64,000 bases of DNA from Lachnospiraceae bacterium (GCA_015057425.1 SVEL01000001.1:1-64000); one strand, 5' to 3'. Shown: positions 44,181 through 54,125, counted from the first letter of the stretch. Numbers and translations: made by a program. The notes: generated by a model from the sequence alone, not told the origin.

Positions 44181-45173
44181 TTATATACCGTGCATTTTTC
44201 TCAAATCTTTCAAACGTTTGCTCTCTTTTGTATAACATAAATTACCCCATTCATCCCATAGAACATTATTAATGTGATGAAACTTGTAAAATTCTGAATT
44301 AGCACCACGAATACAGCTATTTTCTCCTTCTAAACTCTTGTTTCCTAATTCTAAATTATACAAATTTCCTTTTATATAGTTAATGTAATCCATATTTGAT
44401 ATTGTACTTCTTGAGAATAATCCTTTTTCGGCAATCAACTCCCACCTAATTGTAGAAATTGCTTCTTCATATTCTACGAGTTTTTTGTTCAAGTCATCTG
44501 TCATCTCTACATTTATCGCTTTTCCGTAACGTATATGTGTTTTTACAATACGTTCTCTATCCCTTGTTGTATCATAAGTATGCTCTGTAACAACCGGAAC
44601 AATAGGCACCCTCGCTTTTTGAGCCACTTCCAAAAAGCCAAAACTCATCGGAAGATGTAATTTATTTGGCGACAAATTCCATGCTCCCTCAGGAAAATAT
44701 CTAATACAATTTCCTTTCAACAATATATGTATCATATCAAGTTTTGCATTTTTTCTACTTTCAACATCCTTCCTATCTACCAAAATTAATCCTGTATTTA
44801 TTTGTGCCAATATTAATAATTTATTCACATCTTTCGCATGCAATATCACACAATGACGTGGGCACGATGGTATCCACACAAAATTGTCCATAATTCCTTG
44901 ATGAGTACATGCAAAAATAACTGCACCATTAGGAATATTCTCTGTACCATCGCAAACAAACTCCATTTCACCACCCGCTAAGACATCTGTCACTTTCTGC
45001 GCAATTTTCCCAGTTATCCACTTTAGTCTTGGCGCAATTGTAAGTGCACCTGGCGTGGTAACTTTCGTCTTACGTTTAAGCAAGATACTTCGCAATTCTT
45101 CATAGTATCTTTGGCGTTTTTCCGTAGATAATAACCTTTCCTCTCGATAGGATAACAGTTCAATCTTATTCAT
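44181..45173 (-). CDS. LPLAT-family acyltransferase D, C-terminus lost
   Basis: The PlsC-type motifs are present: HQGIMD (H-x4-D catalytic pair) and RYFPEGAWN (substrate motif). It has about 60 more N-terminal residues than its paralogues. The protein ends at KDLRKMHGI, about 30 residues short, because the conserved C-terminal segment is out of frame downstream. It is the last gene of the seven-gene operon, 27 bp after pduL. The catalytic core is complete, so activity is possible. The acceptor is unknown. Confidence 0.85.
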   Translation of the reverse strand: MNKIELLSYREERLLSTEKRQRYYEELRSILLKRKTKVTTPGALTIAPRLKWITGKIAQKVTDVLAGGEMEFVCDGTENIPNGAVIFACTHQGIMDNFVWIPSCPRHCVILHAKDVNKLLILAQINTGLILVDRKDVESRKNAKLDMIHILLKGNCIRYFPEGAWNLSPNKLHLPMSFGFLEVAQKARVPIVPVVTEHTYDTTRDRERIVKTHIRYGKAINVEMTDDLNKKLVEYEEAISTIRWELIAEKGLFSRSTISNMDYINYIKGNLYNLELGNKSLEGENSCIRGANSEFYKFHHINNVLWDEWGNLCYTKESKRLKDLRKMHGI

Positions 45174-45200
45174 TGCAATAATGTCCTTTCCTTGTTTTAT

Positions 45201-45788
45201 CTATACTTTTTCCAACATCTTGCCTTTCACACCTTTTTTTATCATCGCAGCATTCCCTTCATCCGTGTCAATATGCATTGATAGAGCACTGTTTTCACTT
45301 ATACGAATTACTACATCTGAAAATATTAAATCTCTTCCTATCCCTGTTTCTATTTTCACATTTACAAGTTCTTTATTTTTTACCCCTATTTTTCTTGCAT
45401 CATCAGGTGTCATGTGTATATGTCTTTGTGCTACGATAACTCCTTCATCTAAGTATAACTTGGACTCGTTTGTGCATATCTTTACTCCTGAAGTTCCTAT
45501 TGTGTCTCCTGATTCACGTAATTGACCTTCTACTCCCAACGAAAAACAATCCGACATGGACAATTCAACCTGTGCGCTATTTCTCACCGGACCCAATATA
45601 GCAACATTTTCAAAAATCTTCTTAGGACCAATTATATTTACTCTCTCTTCTGCTAAAAAATGCCCTGGTTGAGACAAATACTTTTTAGGTGTTAGATTAT
45701 GACCTTTTCCGAATAATATTTCCACTTGTTCCTGTGTCAAATGCACATGTCTAGCTGACACCTCAATTATCACTTCTTTATCCTTCAT
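45201..45788 (-). CDS. pduL: PduL-type phosphate acyltransferase
   Basis: PduL interconverts acyl-CoA plus phosphate with acyl phosphate plus CoA. Both conserved metal-binding blocks are visible: VSARHVHLT near the start and AQRHIHMTPDDA in the second half, then HIDTDEGNAA near the end. No microcompartment encapsulation peptide is seen. It sits in an operon with acyl-CoA ligases and acyltransferases rather than with propanediol genes, so it may work on acyl-CoA made by these ligases, or free CoA. Confidence 0.93.
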   Translation of the reverse strand: MKDKEVIIEVSARHVHLTQEQVEILFGKGHNLTPKKYLSQPGHFLAEERVNIIGPKKIFENVAILGPVRNSAQVELSMSDCFSLGVEGQLRESGDTIGTSGVKICTNESKLYLDEGVIVAQRHIHMTPDDARKIGVKNKELVNVKIETGIGRDLIFSDVVIRISENSALSMHIDTDEGNAAMIKKGVKGKMLEKV

Positions 45789-45997
45789 TACCTATTTTCC
45801 TCTTTACGAATACTTATATTTTTCTTATATTTTCAGTTTTCCAAAAGAAGTATTTTCTTCATCAAACCCAAATGTTGTTTTTCTTATTGTCCCTTTGTAT
45901 AATTGGCCAAATTACCACATCACATAAACCTATATCTAAAGCGAACATTGTTTATATCTTTTATAGTGGTTACTAATTAATGACTTTTTCATAATTA

Positions 45998-47755
45998 CTA
46001 AAAAGAACTTCTCTTTATACCTTCTTCTGTTGGAACAAGAAAATCTTCCCTATCTTGACGTATCAACTCCATATCACGTTTCCCACTACTCTTAACCGGA
46101 AATTCTGTACAAATCTTATAGCCACAAGGAACCTCTTCCTTCTCCAGCACTTCTTGACACTTCTGATGCACAGCCACGACAACCGCACTTTTTGATAATA
46201 CACATCCTTTCTCCAATATCAAATGCGCCACCGGAATATCATAATCGCCCATTGTCAATCCAACTACCTCGCACTGTGCTACGTTCTCGTTTTCTAGTAT
46301 AACGTTCTCAACATCAAAACAGTACGCACTCTTACCCTTTTTCGTTACAAATGTATCGTTTGCCCTTCCATGCACAAATAAAAAACCATCTTCGTCCATA
46401 TATCCGACATCTCCGGTACATCCCCATACGTCACCGTTCTCATCTGTATAAAAGTAACTCTCAGTTGCTACCTGATTTTTATAATATTCTTTCATCCGGC
46501 AAGGAGACAGCACACGAATTTCACCACGTTCATAGTACTTCTTCTCATTGTTAGTCTCTTGATCAAATATGCCCACTGTTACCGACTTAATTGGAAACCC
46601 TGATGCACCCAGTTTTTGCATCGTTGCAGAATCCGCTGAAACCGTACTTCCCAATTCACACATTCCGTAACCTTTTAGCAAAACTGCATTGCAACCTCGT
46701 TCCATAAAAAATTGATTAATAGATCTTTCCACTCGTGGCAATACTTGTTCTCCCCCTGTAATTGGATATGTTATAAACGATAAATCCATTTTTTTAATTT
46801 TCTCATCTTGTACTGCATAAAGCCACATGCTTATTGATCCAACCGTCATATTGGGCTTGTACTTATAGATATCCTTGGCAAAATTCTCATTACTAAACAT
46901 TGGTTCTAAAATAACCGTAACTCCCAAACAAAGTGGCATCAAAAGTGATAACACCACTCCCGTGGAAAACCATACTGGAACGAGTTGTAAATATGTGTCC
47001 TTACGATTATAAGTAAAATCCGGACTCAAATAATGCGAAATCGTTGCATTGATTCCATCGTTCGTCAATACAATCCCTTTAGAGGCTCCTGTCGTACCGG
47101 ATGAATATACCGTGACTACCGGTGTATCTTTTTCATAAATGTGCTCTGGTAGTATCTCAATTTGTTTCCTTTCAAAAACAAACTTATTCCAGGTTACCAC
47201 ATTTTTCCCATAAACAATCTTCCTTTTCTTTTTTTTCATAGCTACTATTTTTGTAATACCTGACATCGCATTATAAACTGGTACAACAATTGTTTTTTTT
47301 ATACAAGTCTGTTTTATTACCATCTCAACCTTTGCATACAACTGATCCAGTACAATCATAATCGTAGCTTCTGTTTCATTCACTCTTTCAATGATTTGCT
47401 CCTCTGTGAATAAAGGACTTATCATATTTGCAATTGCACCCAGCTTCGATAATGCCAAAAGTGCATAAATCGTTTCTGGAGTAGATGAAGTAAACATAAC
47501 TACCCTATCACCCTTATGTACTCCCTCTGCCAAGAACCCATTCTTTACCTTTTCTACATTCTTAAATAAACCTCTATAAGTTATCCTATTACCAAAATAA
47601 AATAGGGCAGTATTATCCAAATAATTTACATTATTTCTAAAAATATAGTCATATATTGTACATTCAGGCAATGGCGTGTTTATCGCTTCTTCACTATAGT
47701 ATTTTAACCATGGCTTATCTATTGATGGATAGCCTGTTAGCTCTTTCTTTCTCAT
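45998..47755 (-). CDS. Acyl-adenylate/acyl-CoA ligase B
   Basis: AMP-forming ligase of 585 residues. The P-loop YSSGTTGASKG, the YGMCE motif, GDVGYMDEDG and the C-terminal catalytic Lys in SGKRDME are all present, so both half-reactions should work. The N-terminus ELTGYPSIDKPWLKYYS is shared with ligase A at 49772. Ribosome site GGAGG. The substrate is probably a carboxylic or fatty acid. A 209-bp gap to pduL downstream holds no convincing gene. Confidence 0.92.
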   Translation of the reverse strand: MRKKELTGYPSIDKPWLKYYSEEAINTPLPECTIYDYIFRNNVNYLDNTALFYFGNRITYRGLFKNVEKVKNGFLAEGVHKGDRVVMFTSSTPETIYALLALSKLGAIANMISPLFTEEQIIERVNETEATIMIVLDQLYAKVEMVIKQTCIKKTIVVPVYNAMSGITKIVAMKKKKRKIVYGKNVVTWNKFVFERKQIEILPEHIYEKDTPVVTVYSSGTTGASKGIVLTNDGINATISHYLSPDFTYNRKDTYLQLVPVWFSTGVVLSLLMPLCLGVTVILEPMFSNENFAKDIYKYKPNMTVGSISMWLYAVQDEKIKKMDLSFITYPITGGEQVLPRVERSINQFFMERGCNAVLLKGYGMCELGSTVSADSATMQKLGASGFPIKSVTVGIFDQETNNEKKYYERGEIRVLSPCRMKEYYKNQVATESYFYTDENGDVWGCTGDVGYMDEDGFLFVHGRANDTFVTKKGKSAYCFDVENVILENENVAQCEVVGLTMGDYDIPVAHLILEKGCVLSKSAVVVAVHQKCQEVLEKEEVPCGYKICTEFPVKSSGKRDMELIRQDREDFLVPTEEGIKRSSF

Positions 47756-47805
47756 ATAAAATCCTCCATCACATATAATTTTTCTTTTTTTACTTTTAAT
47801 TATGT

Positions 47806-48684
47806 TTACAAATGTTTTCTAAATAAAAATAGATTATTTTTATTAGGCACAATATCATCCATAAATGCAAATGCTTCCTTTGGGTTGGTTATACCTTTAG
47901 GACGATATTTTGTGTTAAGTTCTACTTCATAATCATAGAACTCAACCTGCGTCATTAATTCATCAATAAAATCATTCCAATATTCTTCTGCCTTTTTACC
48001 ATATGGGAACTCATTCCTACTACATATTTCTCCATATTTCTCCATCAACTCATATTGCATAGTAGCCATTTTATCACGAAGTATCTGTATCCCTTGTTCT
48101 CTATCATAACTACAAATATCAAATGCTTCTTCTGAGATACCATATGCTCTTTTACCATTGCGATATGTCGCAACAGGAACAACTAACGCACCACTTTTCT
48201 TCGCCACATCATATATACCCGGAAATAGTCCGCTTATAAGTTCATTAGGTGATTTATTCCATGTGCCTTCCGGATACATAATAACACTTGAACCAAGTTC
48301 CAACACTCTCACTAACTTGTCAATAGAAGAAGAACGACTTTTTTTATCTGTTCTATCTATAATTACCATCCCTGCGAGCCACGCAGTAATTCCATCGAAT
48401 GACCTAAATACATGTGACAAACTTCCATTAAGCATATAGGCTTGCCGACCAGCCATAACAACTGTATGCTCAACATCTTCTCTAAATCCGTGTGTTGCAG
48501 CAAATATTACAGGCTTTTTAGGCAATTTAGCTCTCCTTACAGCAGTCAACTTAGAATTCGGAGTAACAAAAGGAACTACAAACCTCAATACTGGACTTAT
48601 TATTTTTCTAACAATAACACCTTTTTTTGAAATAACTTTTTCAGGAATGTAATCTAAATATTTTTCTAAAAATTTGTTGTACAT
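47806..48684 (-). CDS. LPLAT-family acyltransferase C
   Basis: HGFRED gives the H-x4-D pair and MYPEGTWNKSPNEL the second motif; the family-specific WN after PEGT is shared by all four paralogues in this operon. An N-terminal basic amphipathic segment probably binds the membrane. The conserved C-terminus GITNPKEAFAFMDDI is intact. Likely acylates a glycerol phosphate or similar alcohol from an acyl-CoA. Confidence 0.88.
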   Translation of the reverse strand: MYNKFLEKYLDYIPEKVISKKGVIVRKIISPVLRFVVPFVTPNSKLTAVRRAKLPKKPVIFAATHGFREDVEHTVVMAGRQAYMLNGSLSHVFRSFDGITAWLAGMVIIDRTDKKSRSSSIDKLVRVLELGSSVIMYPEGTWNKSPNELISGLFPGIYDVAKKSGALVVPVATYRNGKRAYGISEEAFDICSYDREQGIQILRDKMATMQYELMEKYGEICSRNEFPYGKKAEEYWNDFIDELMTQVEFYDYEVELNTKYRPKGITNPKEAFAFMDDIVPNKNNLFLFRKHL

Positions 48685-48810
48685 ACGTTAACAAAAATCT
48701 CCTTATGATCACTTTTTATTTGATAAACACTTATCACTGACATATTTTTATATTTTTTATAATATTTTCTTAAATTGTACCTGCTCCAATCCAACAATCA
48801 TTTCCTATTA

Positions 48811-49620
48811 CTATCGGTGTTTTTTGTATTCACCTACACTTCTCATCAAAAATGCATTTTGTTTGTTCAGTTTCAAATCAAGAAGGTGTGCAAATGCGTC
48901 TCTTGGCAATGTCACCCCTTTATCTTTATACATAGTATCCGTCACATCTTTTAACGTATAAGATGTATCTTTTTCGACAAATATTTCATTCAAAAATAAT
49001 CTTTTATAATCTTTGTGAATATGTAATCTTGAAGTTATGCCATTATTTTCCCATAATTTCCACTTTAAATTAGCTAATTCATTCCTTAGAATCTCTGTAA
49101 GATAATATTTATCCTCCATCCTATAATCTACGCAACTAATGTTCTTGCCAATGCTGACATAATAACTATTAGCATAACGTTCTACAGCAACCGGCACAAT
49201 TTCTGCTTTTGAAGCTATCGCAATTTCTGTTGTTTCGGAAAACAGCCCCATCACAGGAAGATTTTCCGAAATATTCCATGCTCCTTCCGGATATATCATT
49301 AGGTTTCCACCTTGTCGTAATAACGATATCGCAGTCTGCTTTGCTATATATCTGTCTTCTTTGTCATAAGAATCTAAACAAATAACTCCGTTTAAATACA
49401 GCATTAATCCGTCTAAGTTTACATACAATTCACGTGGGTCACCTAAAAATAAGAACGCGGGACTCTTAATCGCTTCAAACAAGCACTCTACATCATTGCC
49501 ACCTATATGTGTGCACGCATATATAATAGATTTATTTGTCCTTGTTGTTCTATCATCCGAAATCAAATATAAATTCTGTCTTCGCAAAATACGCAACACT
49601 TTAATGCAAGGTAATAACAA
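48811..49620 (-). CDS. LPLAT-family acyltransferase B, start uncertain
   Basis: HIGGND (H-x4-D) and IYPEGAWN are intact, and the C-terminus PRDAFAHLLDLKLNKQNAFL is the model for the family here. The annotated TTG at 49620 has no ribosome site. The same frame is open for 61 codons upstream to 49804, encodes a basic segment (HIRRRKKRYKRTKGR) in keeping with paralogues, but contains no ATG, GTG or TTG. Either initiation is at an unusual codon such as ATT or the 5' end has been damaged. Confidence 0.82.
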   Translation of the reverse strand: MLLPCIKVLRILRRQNLYLISDDRTTRTNKSIIYACTHIGGNDVECLFEAIKSPAFLFLGDPRELYVNLDGLMLYLNGVICLDSYDKEDRYIAKQTAISLLRQGGNLMIYPEGAWNISENLPVMGLFSETTEIAIASKAEIVPVAVERYANSYYVSIGKNISCVDYRMEDKYYLTEILRNELANLKWKLWENNGITSRLHIHKDYKRLFLNEIFVEKDTSYTLKDVTDTMYKDKGVTLPRDAFAHLLDLKLNKQNAFLMRSVGEYKKHR

Positions 49621-49771
49621 ATGATGAAATGCGTTATGAATTGAAATAGCTTTAACTCGTCCTTTTGTACGTTTGTAACGTTTCTTTCTTCGTCTAATAT
49701 GAAATTTATCAATATCTTTTTGTAATCGTTTATATACAATATACCTTCCTAAAATTACACAATCACTAATC

Positions 49772-51511
49772 CTATGTAAAAAATATCTGTTTTGCCTCCT
49801 TCTCTAACTGCTGGTAATCTACTTTACCAATTGGAGTCAGTGGTAAAAATTCCTTAAAAAATATTTCCTCAGCCTTATCTCTCTCAGGTAATTTTTGTTT
49901 CATAAGTTCAACGAGCTCTGCCTTTATTTTGTCTCTTTCGTCAATAAATTCTTCCTTTAAAACAACAAATGCAATCGGCCACATTCCACTGGCCCCATTT
50001 TTGTCCGGCATCCCTACCACCGTAACACTCTCTACACTGATATGTTTAACTAATACTGTTTCAATTACCGATGGAAATACATTATGTCCATCGGGTCTTA
50101 TTATCATTCGTTTCATACGGTCTATTATAAAAATACATCCATCTTCATCTATATATGCAATATCTCCTGTATGTACCCACTTTTCACCATATCTGTCAAC
50201 TTCAATTAATTTTGCCGTCTCTTCTTCATTATCAAGATAACCCATCATCATACTATGCGTAGATATACATAATTCTCCCTGCTGTCCGTATGTTAATTCT
50301 TGCCCTGTTTCCGGATCAATTACTTTTACATTATTGCCAATTAATGGAATCCCCACACTACCTTCTTTGTTGCAAACATCCGTTGTGACCACAACCGCTG
50401 AAGACATCTCCGTCATCCCATATCCCTTATGAATACGAACAGTTGAGTTGTTTTTTTTGAAGAAATTGTTTATCTTCTGTTCAGTTTCAATAGACATTTT
50501 ATCTCCACCAGCAATTACGCATTTAATAAATTTCAAATCGATCTTTTTATTACAACATGCCAATTCTTCAAAAAACGATGGCACTCCAAGAAAATGGTTA
50601 GGTTTATACTTAAGAACTAATTTAGTAAAATTTTCTGCTTTAAAATTGGGAATCACAATCATACGATTTCCCAGCGATAATGAACCATGAATACCGCAAC
50701 ATAGCCCGTAAGCAATAAAAGGTGGCATAATACCCAAAAAATCTTCTTGTCTCTCTGCTCCAATACATGTGGAAACTCGTGCAAACTCCGCGATATGATT
50801 TATTGCATCATTTGACAACATTGCCCCTTTAGGTATACCGGTGGTTCCACCTGTATAAACAATAACTGCTGGCAGTTTAGCATCGTATGGTGCTGTTTCT
50901 ATATTCCTTTCTTGTTTTTCTGCCCGTCGTATAAAACAACTCCATTTTTCGTATTTATTTCCAAATGGAATTTCTATTCTTTTTTTAGTAATAAAACGTC
51001 CAATTTTATAAGTTAACAATGCAGAATCTGTCGGACTTACAACTATTATCTTTTGCAAATTAGTCTCGTCCAAAATACTTTGTATTTTAGAATAACAAAT
51101 ATCTAACATTATCATATATTTGCACTTTGACATAAGCAAATACTCTTTTATACGTTCAGCATTGTTACGTGGTTCAAGTAGGTTTACTGTTGCCCCTAAT
51201 TTATTTAGTCCATATATTGAATATATAATCTCCGGTGTTGTAACTGAACAAATCGCTACTCTATCGCCTATCCCAATTCCTATTGAACGAAACGCCCTTG
51301 CTACAGTATCTATGTTATCGAATAGTATACGATAGGTAAACTTTTTCCCCATATAAAGCAATGCCGTATCGTCCAAATACTCTTTGTTTTTTTCATAAAT
51401 ATACTCAAACATTGTACATTTATTTACACTCCATTTTTTATCTTCTTTACTGTAATACTTCATCCATGGCTTATCTATTGATGGATAACCAGTTAATCCT
51501 TTTTCATTCAT
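49772..51511 (-). CDS. Acyl-adenylate/acyl-CoA ligase A
   Basis: P-loop YTGGTTGIPKG, YGMTEMSS, GDIAYIDEDG and the C-terminal Lys in LTPIGKVDYQQL are present. I chose the ATG at 51511 (MNEKGLTGYPS), seven bases after GGGAGG; the longer frame would overlap the upstream acyltransferase. It is close to ligase B in length and N-terminus, suggesting duplication with different substrates. Confidence 0.92.
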   Translation of the reverse strand: MNEKGLTGYPSIDKPWMKYYSKEDKKWSVNKCTMFEYIYEKNKEYLDDTALLYMGKKFTYRILFDNIDTVARAFRSIGIGIGDRVAICSVTTPEIIYSIYGLNKLGATVNLLEPRNNAERIKEYLLMSKCKYMIMLDICYSKIQSILDETNLQKIIVVSPTDSALLTYKIGRFITKKRIEIPFGNKYEKWSCFIRRAEKQERNIETAPYDAKLPAVIVYTGGTTGIPKGAMLSNDAINHIAEFARVSTCIGAERQEDFLGIMPPFIAYGLCCGIHGSLSLGNRMIVIPNFKAENFTKLVLKYKPNHFLGVPSFFEELACCNKKIDLKFIKCVIAGGDKMSIETEQKINNFFKKNNSTVRIHKGYGMTEMSSAVVVTTDVCNKEGSVGIPLIGNNVKVIDPETGQELTYGQQGELCISTHSMMMGYLDNEEETAKLIEVDRYGEKWVHTGDIAYIDEDGCIFIIDRMKRMIIRPDGHNVFPSVIETVLVKHISVESVTVVGMPDKNGASGMWPIAFVVLKEEFIDERDKIKAELVELMKQKLPERDKAEEIFFKEFLPLTPIGKVDYQQLEKEAKQIFFT

Positions 51512-51534
51512 ATAAAAACCTCCCAAAATATCAG

Positions 51535-52251
51535 TTAACACTTAAATACACACGTTTCCTCATACTTGCGATTAAATGTTGGATATTCATCTAATGATAC
51601 CTTTATTAAAGTATCAAAATCCTTCTTTTCAACATCTCTCCGTGTATATACACCACAAACTTCCATTTGCTTATATTTCATAGATGCAATAGAATCTCGA
51701 AGTCTCGTGATGGCAGTTATCGGTTCTTCATCGAAAGTTATTATCAGAGGTGCACCAACTGTTGAATATATTTTTTCTCCGATATAGTGAATTGATATAG
51801 GTACAATTGGTACATTTGCTTTTGCAGCCATTTTTACAATCCCCCATCGCATTTGTAACATCAGAAGATTTTCCGTTAAGTTCCACGTACCCTCCGGGAA
51901 CCACATCACACTACCACCCGATTTAAGAATCTTATATATTTTATCCGTGGATTTTTTTCTACTTTGAGCCGACTGCCTATCAACCCATATTACGCCACTT
52001 AGCATAAATCCAATACTGTCAATCAATTTTTGCGATTTAGTTCCTGCAAGTACGTAAATTTGTTTATTCAATGTATGAAATACAACCGGTATATCAGATA
52101 CATTCGTATGATTAACTGCATATATTGCTTGGCCCTCATACTTCAACTGATTATCAATTACAAGTTCACCATGTATGTATTTCTTACTTAACAACTTTAC
52201 AAACAAAAAACACACTTGATGTAGCTTGTGGCTCAATTTATTAACAGGCAT
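51535..52251 (-). CDS. LPLAT-family acyltransferase A, first gene of the operon
   Basis: This is the shortest of the four (238 aa) and the closest to ordinary PlsC: NHTNVSD (H-x4-D) and WFPEGTWN. AGGAG lies eight bases before the ATG. It ends 23 bp before ligase A. Its promoter at 52294-52357 carries the phased operator shared with the surface protein and LytTR genes. Confidence 0.9.
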   Translation of the reverse strand: MPVNKLSHKLHQVCFLFVKLLSKKYIHGELVIDNQLKYEGQAIYAVNHTNVSDIPVVFHTLNKQIYVLAGTKSQKLIDSIGFMLSGVIWVDRQSAQSRKKSTDKIYKILKSGGSVMWFPEGTWNLTENLLMLQMRWGIVKMAAKANVPIVPISIHYIGEKIYSTVGAPLIITFDEEPITAITRLRDSIASMKYKQMEVCGVYTRRDVEKKDFDTLIKVSLDEYPTFNRKYEETCVFKC

Positions 52252-52293
52252 TTATCTATCTCCTAAAGTTCACATACTTTTTCCATTTCACTC

Positions 52294-52357
52294 ATTCTAT
52301 CACAATATGTTATTTTAATGTCATCATATGACAAAACAAGTCGTTTAGATGTCAAAA
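52294..52357 (-). promoter_or_regulatory. Acyltransferase-operon promoter with 21-bp-phased repeat
   Basis: On the minus strand TTTTGACA (52350-52357) and TTTTGTCA (52329-52336) are 21 bp apart, then 29 bp, then TAGAAT (52294-52299). A TGTCAT/ATGACA palindrome (52319-52333) overlaps the promoter-proximal repeat. The start codon is 42 bp downstream of the -10. Confidence 0.72.
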
Positions 52358-52396
52358 AAAGCAGGTCGTTGGTATTTTACACCACTTACCTGCTTT
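52358..52396 (-). terminator. Terminator after the LRR gene
   Basis: AAAGCAGGT and ACCTGCTTT pair around a loop that itself contains GGTGT/ACC pairing; on the minus strand a run of seven T follows and merges with the operator TTTTGACA. Confidence 0.88.
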
Positions 52397-52427
52397 AAAT
52401 TGCTTTATATTTTACACCGCTTCCACT

Positions 52428-54053
52428 CTACTCCTTAAACCTTATCTCTATCTTCTTATAAAGTTCCCTTCTTATAATTTCATATACAATAATTCCAACT
52501 AACACAACAAATAGTACAACAACTATTATTGCCAATGGAATCCACTTCTTAAGTGAATTTGCCATTTTCCATTCCTCATTTTTGCTGCCGTTGTCATTGC
52601 CATTATCATCGCTTATTATTTTTGTCATAACAATTGAAAATATGCTGAAGTGGTCTGATTGAAATGTTACCACACCATCATCATAATCACATTCTATCAA
52701 TGTCATGGTTCCATCGGCTTCCCATCTGAACACAAATACTTCCTTCACATGTCCATAAATTTCTTCATCTGTCAGCGCTATGGTTACCTTTGCACCACCC
52801 TTTGGTTGCACCTTTAATTTTACGACATTTCCACTTATCATTACATCTTTATATACGGAGATATCGTAATACATTACATTTTCTTCTCCTGTTATAATCT
52901 GATATTTATATAAGTCTTTTTCATAATCTATATAATCAAGATACCCAACTATTTTTACCGCTTCAAGATATGCACCGCTTTCAAATATACCTTCTACTTT
53001 AACATAGCCGTCTGTCATTGTACTTACATTGTTTTCAATACTTTCGTCTGTATTTGTTTCTGTATTCTCTTCCGTATTTTCTTCTGTAGATGTAGGTTGC
53101 TCATTATTATCTGTAGAAGTTCCTTCACTATTATCAAATGTTCCTTCTCTTTGCTGGTTAAGACCTGTTTCATTGAGCCAATTAGGATTACTTATTACAA
53201 GCGGAGGCAGTAGATTATACACTTCATCTGCATTTAAAAAGTTTCCGCCAAGTGAAAGCACCGACAGCTTTTCTGCTCCTGACATATCCGGCAGTTTTTC
53301 TAAGTACATATCGTTAAAATCTATATTTTCCAATGTATCTAACATATCCGGTAAGAAAAATACATCTGACACCGGAGTCTTTGATAATGAAAGATGCCAA
53401 ATCCTATCAAATTTTGCCTCGTACAGAAAACTTGCATCTTCAAGATTAGTTTCAGCAAGAATCAGACTTCCCATATTATCACAATATTTAATATAAGAAA
53501 AATCCTCTATGTTAGTACAATATCTCAAATCCAAACCATCAAGGCGCGGATTATTTTTAAGAAAGCTTATATCATCAACATTACTTCCTTCCAGTGACAA
53601 AAAGTATAAATTATCAAAATTATGTAAAAACGACCAATCATCTCTTTCCTGATGGAATAGTGCAAGCACATCTATTTTTTCCAACTCAGCAATACGCTCT
53701 AAGTCTACTATCTGCTTAACATCCTCTTTCTGAAACTTCCACCAAAATTCGGTAATATTAGGAAAATTTTCAATCCCTTTAAGGCTTATATCTTCCGTAA
53801 ATTTAAATCCTCTTTCAAAGTTTAATTCTATCTTTCCAAGCTGCTCCGCCTCACTCTTATCAATCACCCCGTTTCGATTACCATTTTCTCCCCTATCACA
53901 AATATCAAGAAGGGCATTATACAATTCTTCACTTGCAAACTCTGACTTATCGATAACTTCATCTGCATACACACTGACACTCATCATCAAAGCCACAAGC
54001 AGCATAATACCTATAATGATATATAATTTTCGTACTACATATTTTAAACCCAT
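52428..54053 (-). CDS. LRR-type surface protein with C-terminal membrane anchor
   Basis: A signal/anchor helix (about 9-30) is followed by an EF-hand-like loop (DRGENGNRNGVIDKSEAEQL), then leucine-rich repeats (about 80-280: FDNLYFLSLEGSNVDDISFL and similar), a Thr/Glu/Asn-rich linker, a beta-domain (about 350-480), and a C-terminal membrane helix with a basic tail. It has no wall-sorting motif, so it is membrane-held with an outer LRR domain. It is 72 bp after the kinase at 54126 in the same direction and so likely belongs to the signalling operon. Confidence 0.83.
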   Translation of the reverse strand: MGLKYVVRKLYIIIGIMLLVALMMSVSVYADEVIDKSEFASEELYNALLDICDRGENGNRNGVIDKSEAEQLGKIELNFERGFKFTEDISLKGIENFPNITEFWWKFQKEDVKQIVDLERIAELEKIDVLALFHQERDDWSFLHNFDNLYFLSLEGSNVDDISFLKNNPRLDGLDLRYCTNIEDFSYIKYCDNMGSLILAETNLEDASFLYEAKFDRIWHLSLSKTPVSDVFFLPDMLDTLENIDFNDMYLEKLPDMSGAEKLSVLSLGGNFLNADEVYNLLPPLVISNPNWLNETGLNQQREGTFDNSEGTSTDNNEQPTSTEENTEENTETNTDESIENNVSTMTDGYVKVEGIFESGAYLEAVKIVGYLDYIDYEKDLYKYQIITGEENVMYYDISVYKDVMISGNVVKLKVQPKGGAKVTIALTDEEIYGHVKEVFVFRWEADGTMTLIECDYDDGVVTFQSDHFSIFSIVMTKIISDDNGNDNGSKNEEWKMANSLKKWIPLAIIVVVLFVVLVGIIVYEIIRRELYKKIEIRFKE

Positions 54054-54125
54054 TCTTCTGATCTTCTCCGCATATTTCCTATATTACATTTCATTCGTTT
54101 CCACAGTATTGCATTGTGCGATGAT

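Noticed and set aside
45201-45788. pduL as a sign of a metabolosome locus
   Set aside because: No shell protein, aldehyde dehydrogenase or encapsulation peptide is present nearby.
45862-45948. 28-codon minus-strand ORF between ligase B and pduL (starts MFALDIGLCDVV)
   Set aside because: It has no ribosome site, no membrane or signal features and no coupling to neighbours. It may be a decayed fragment.
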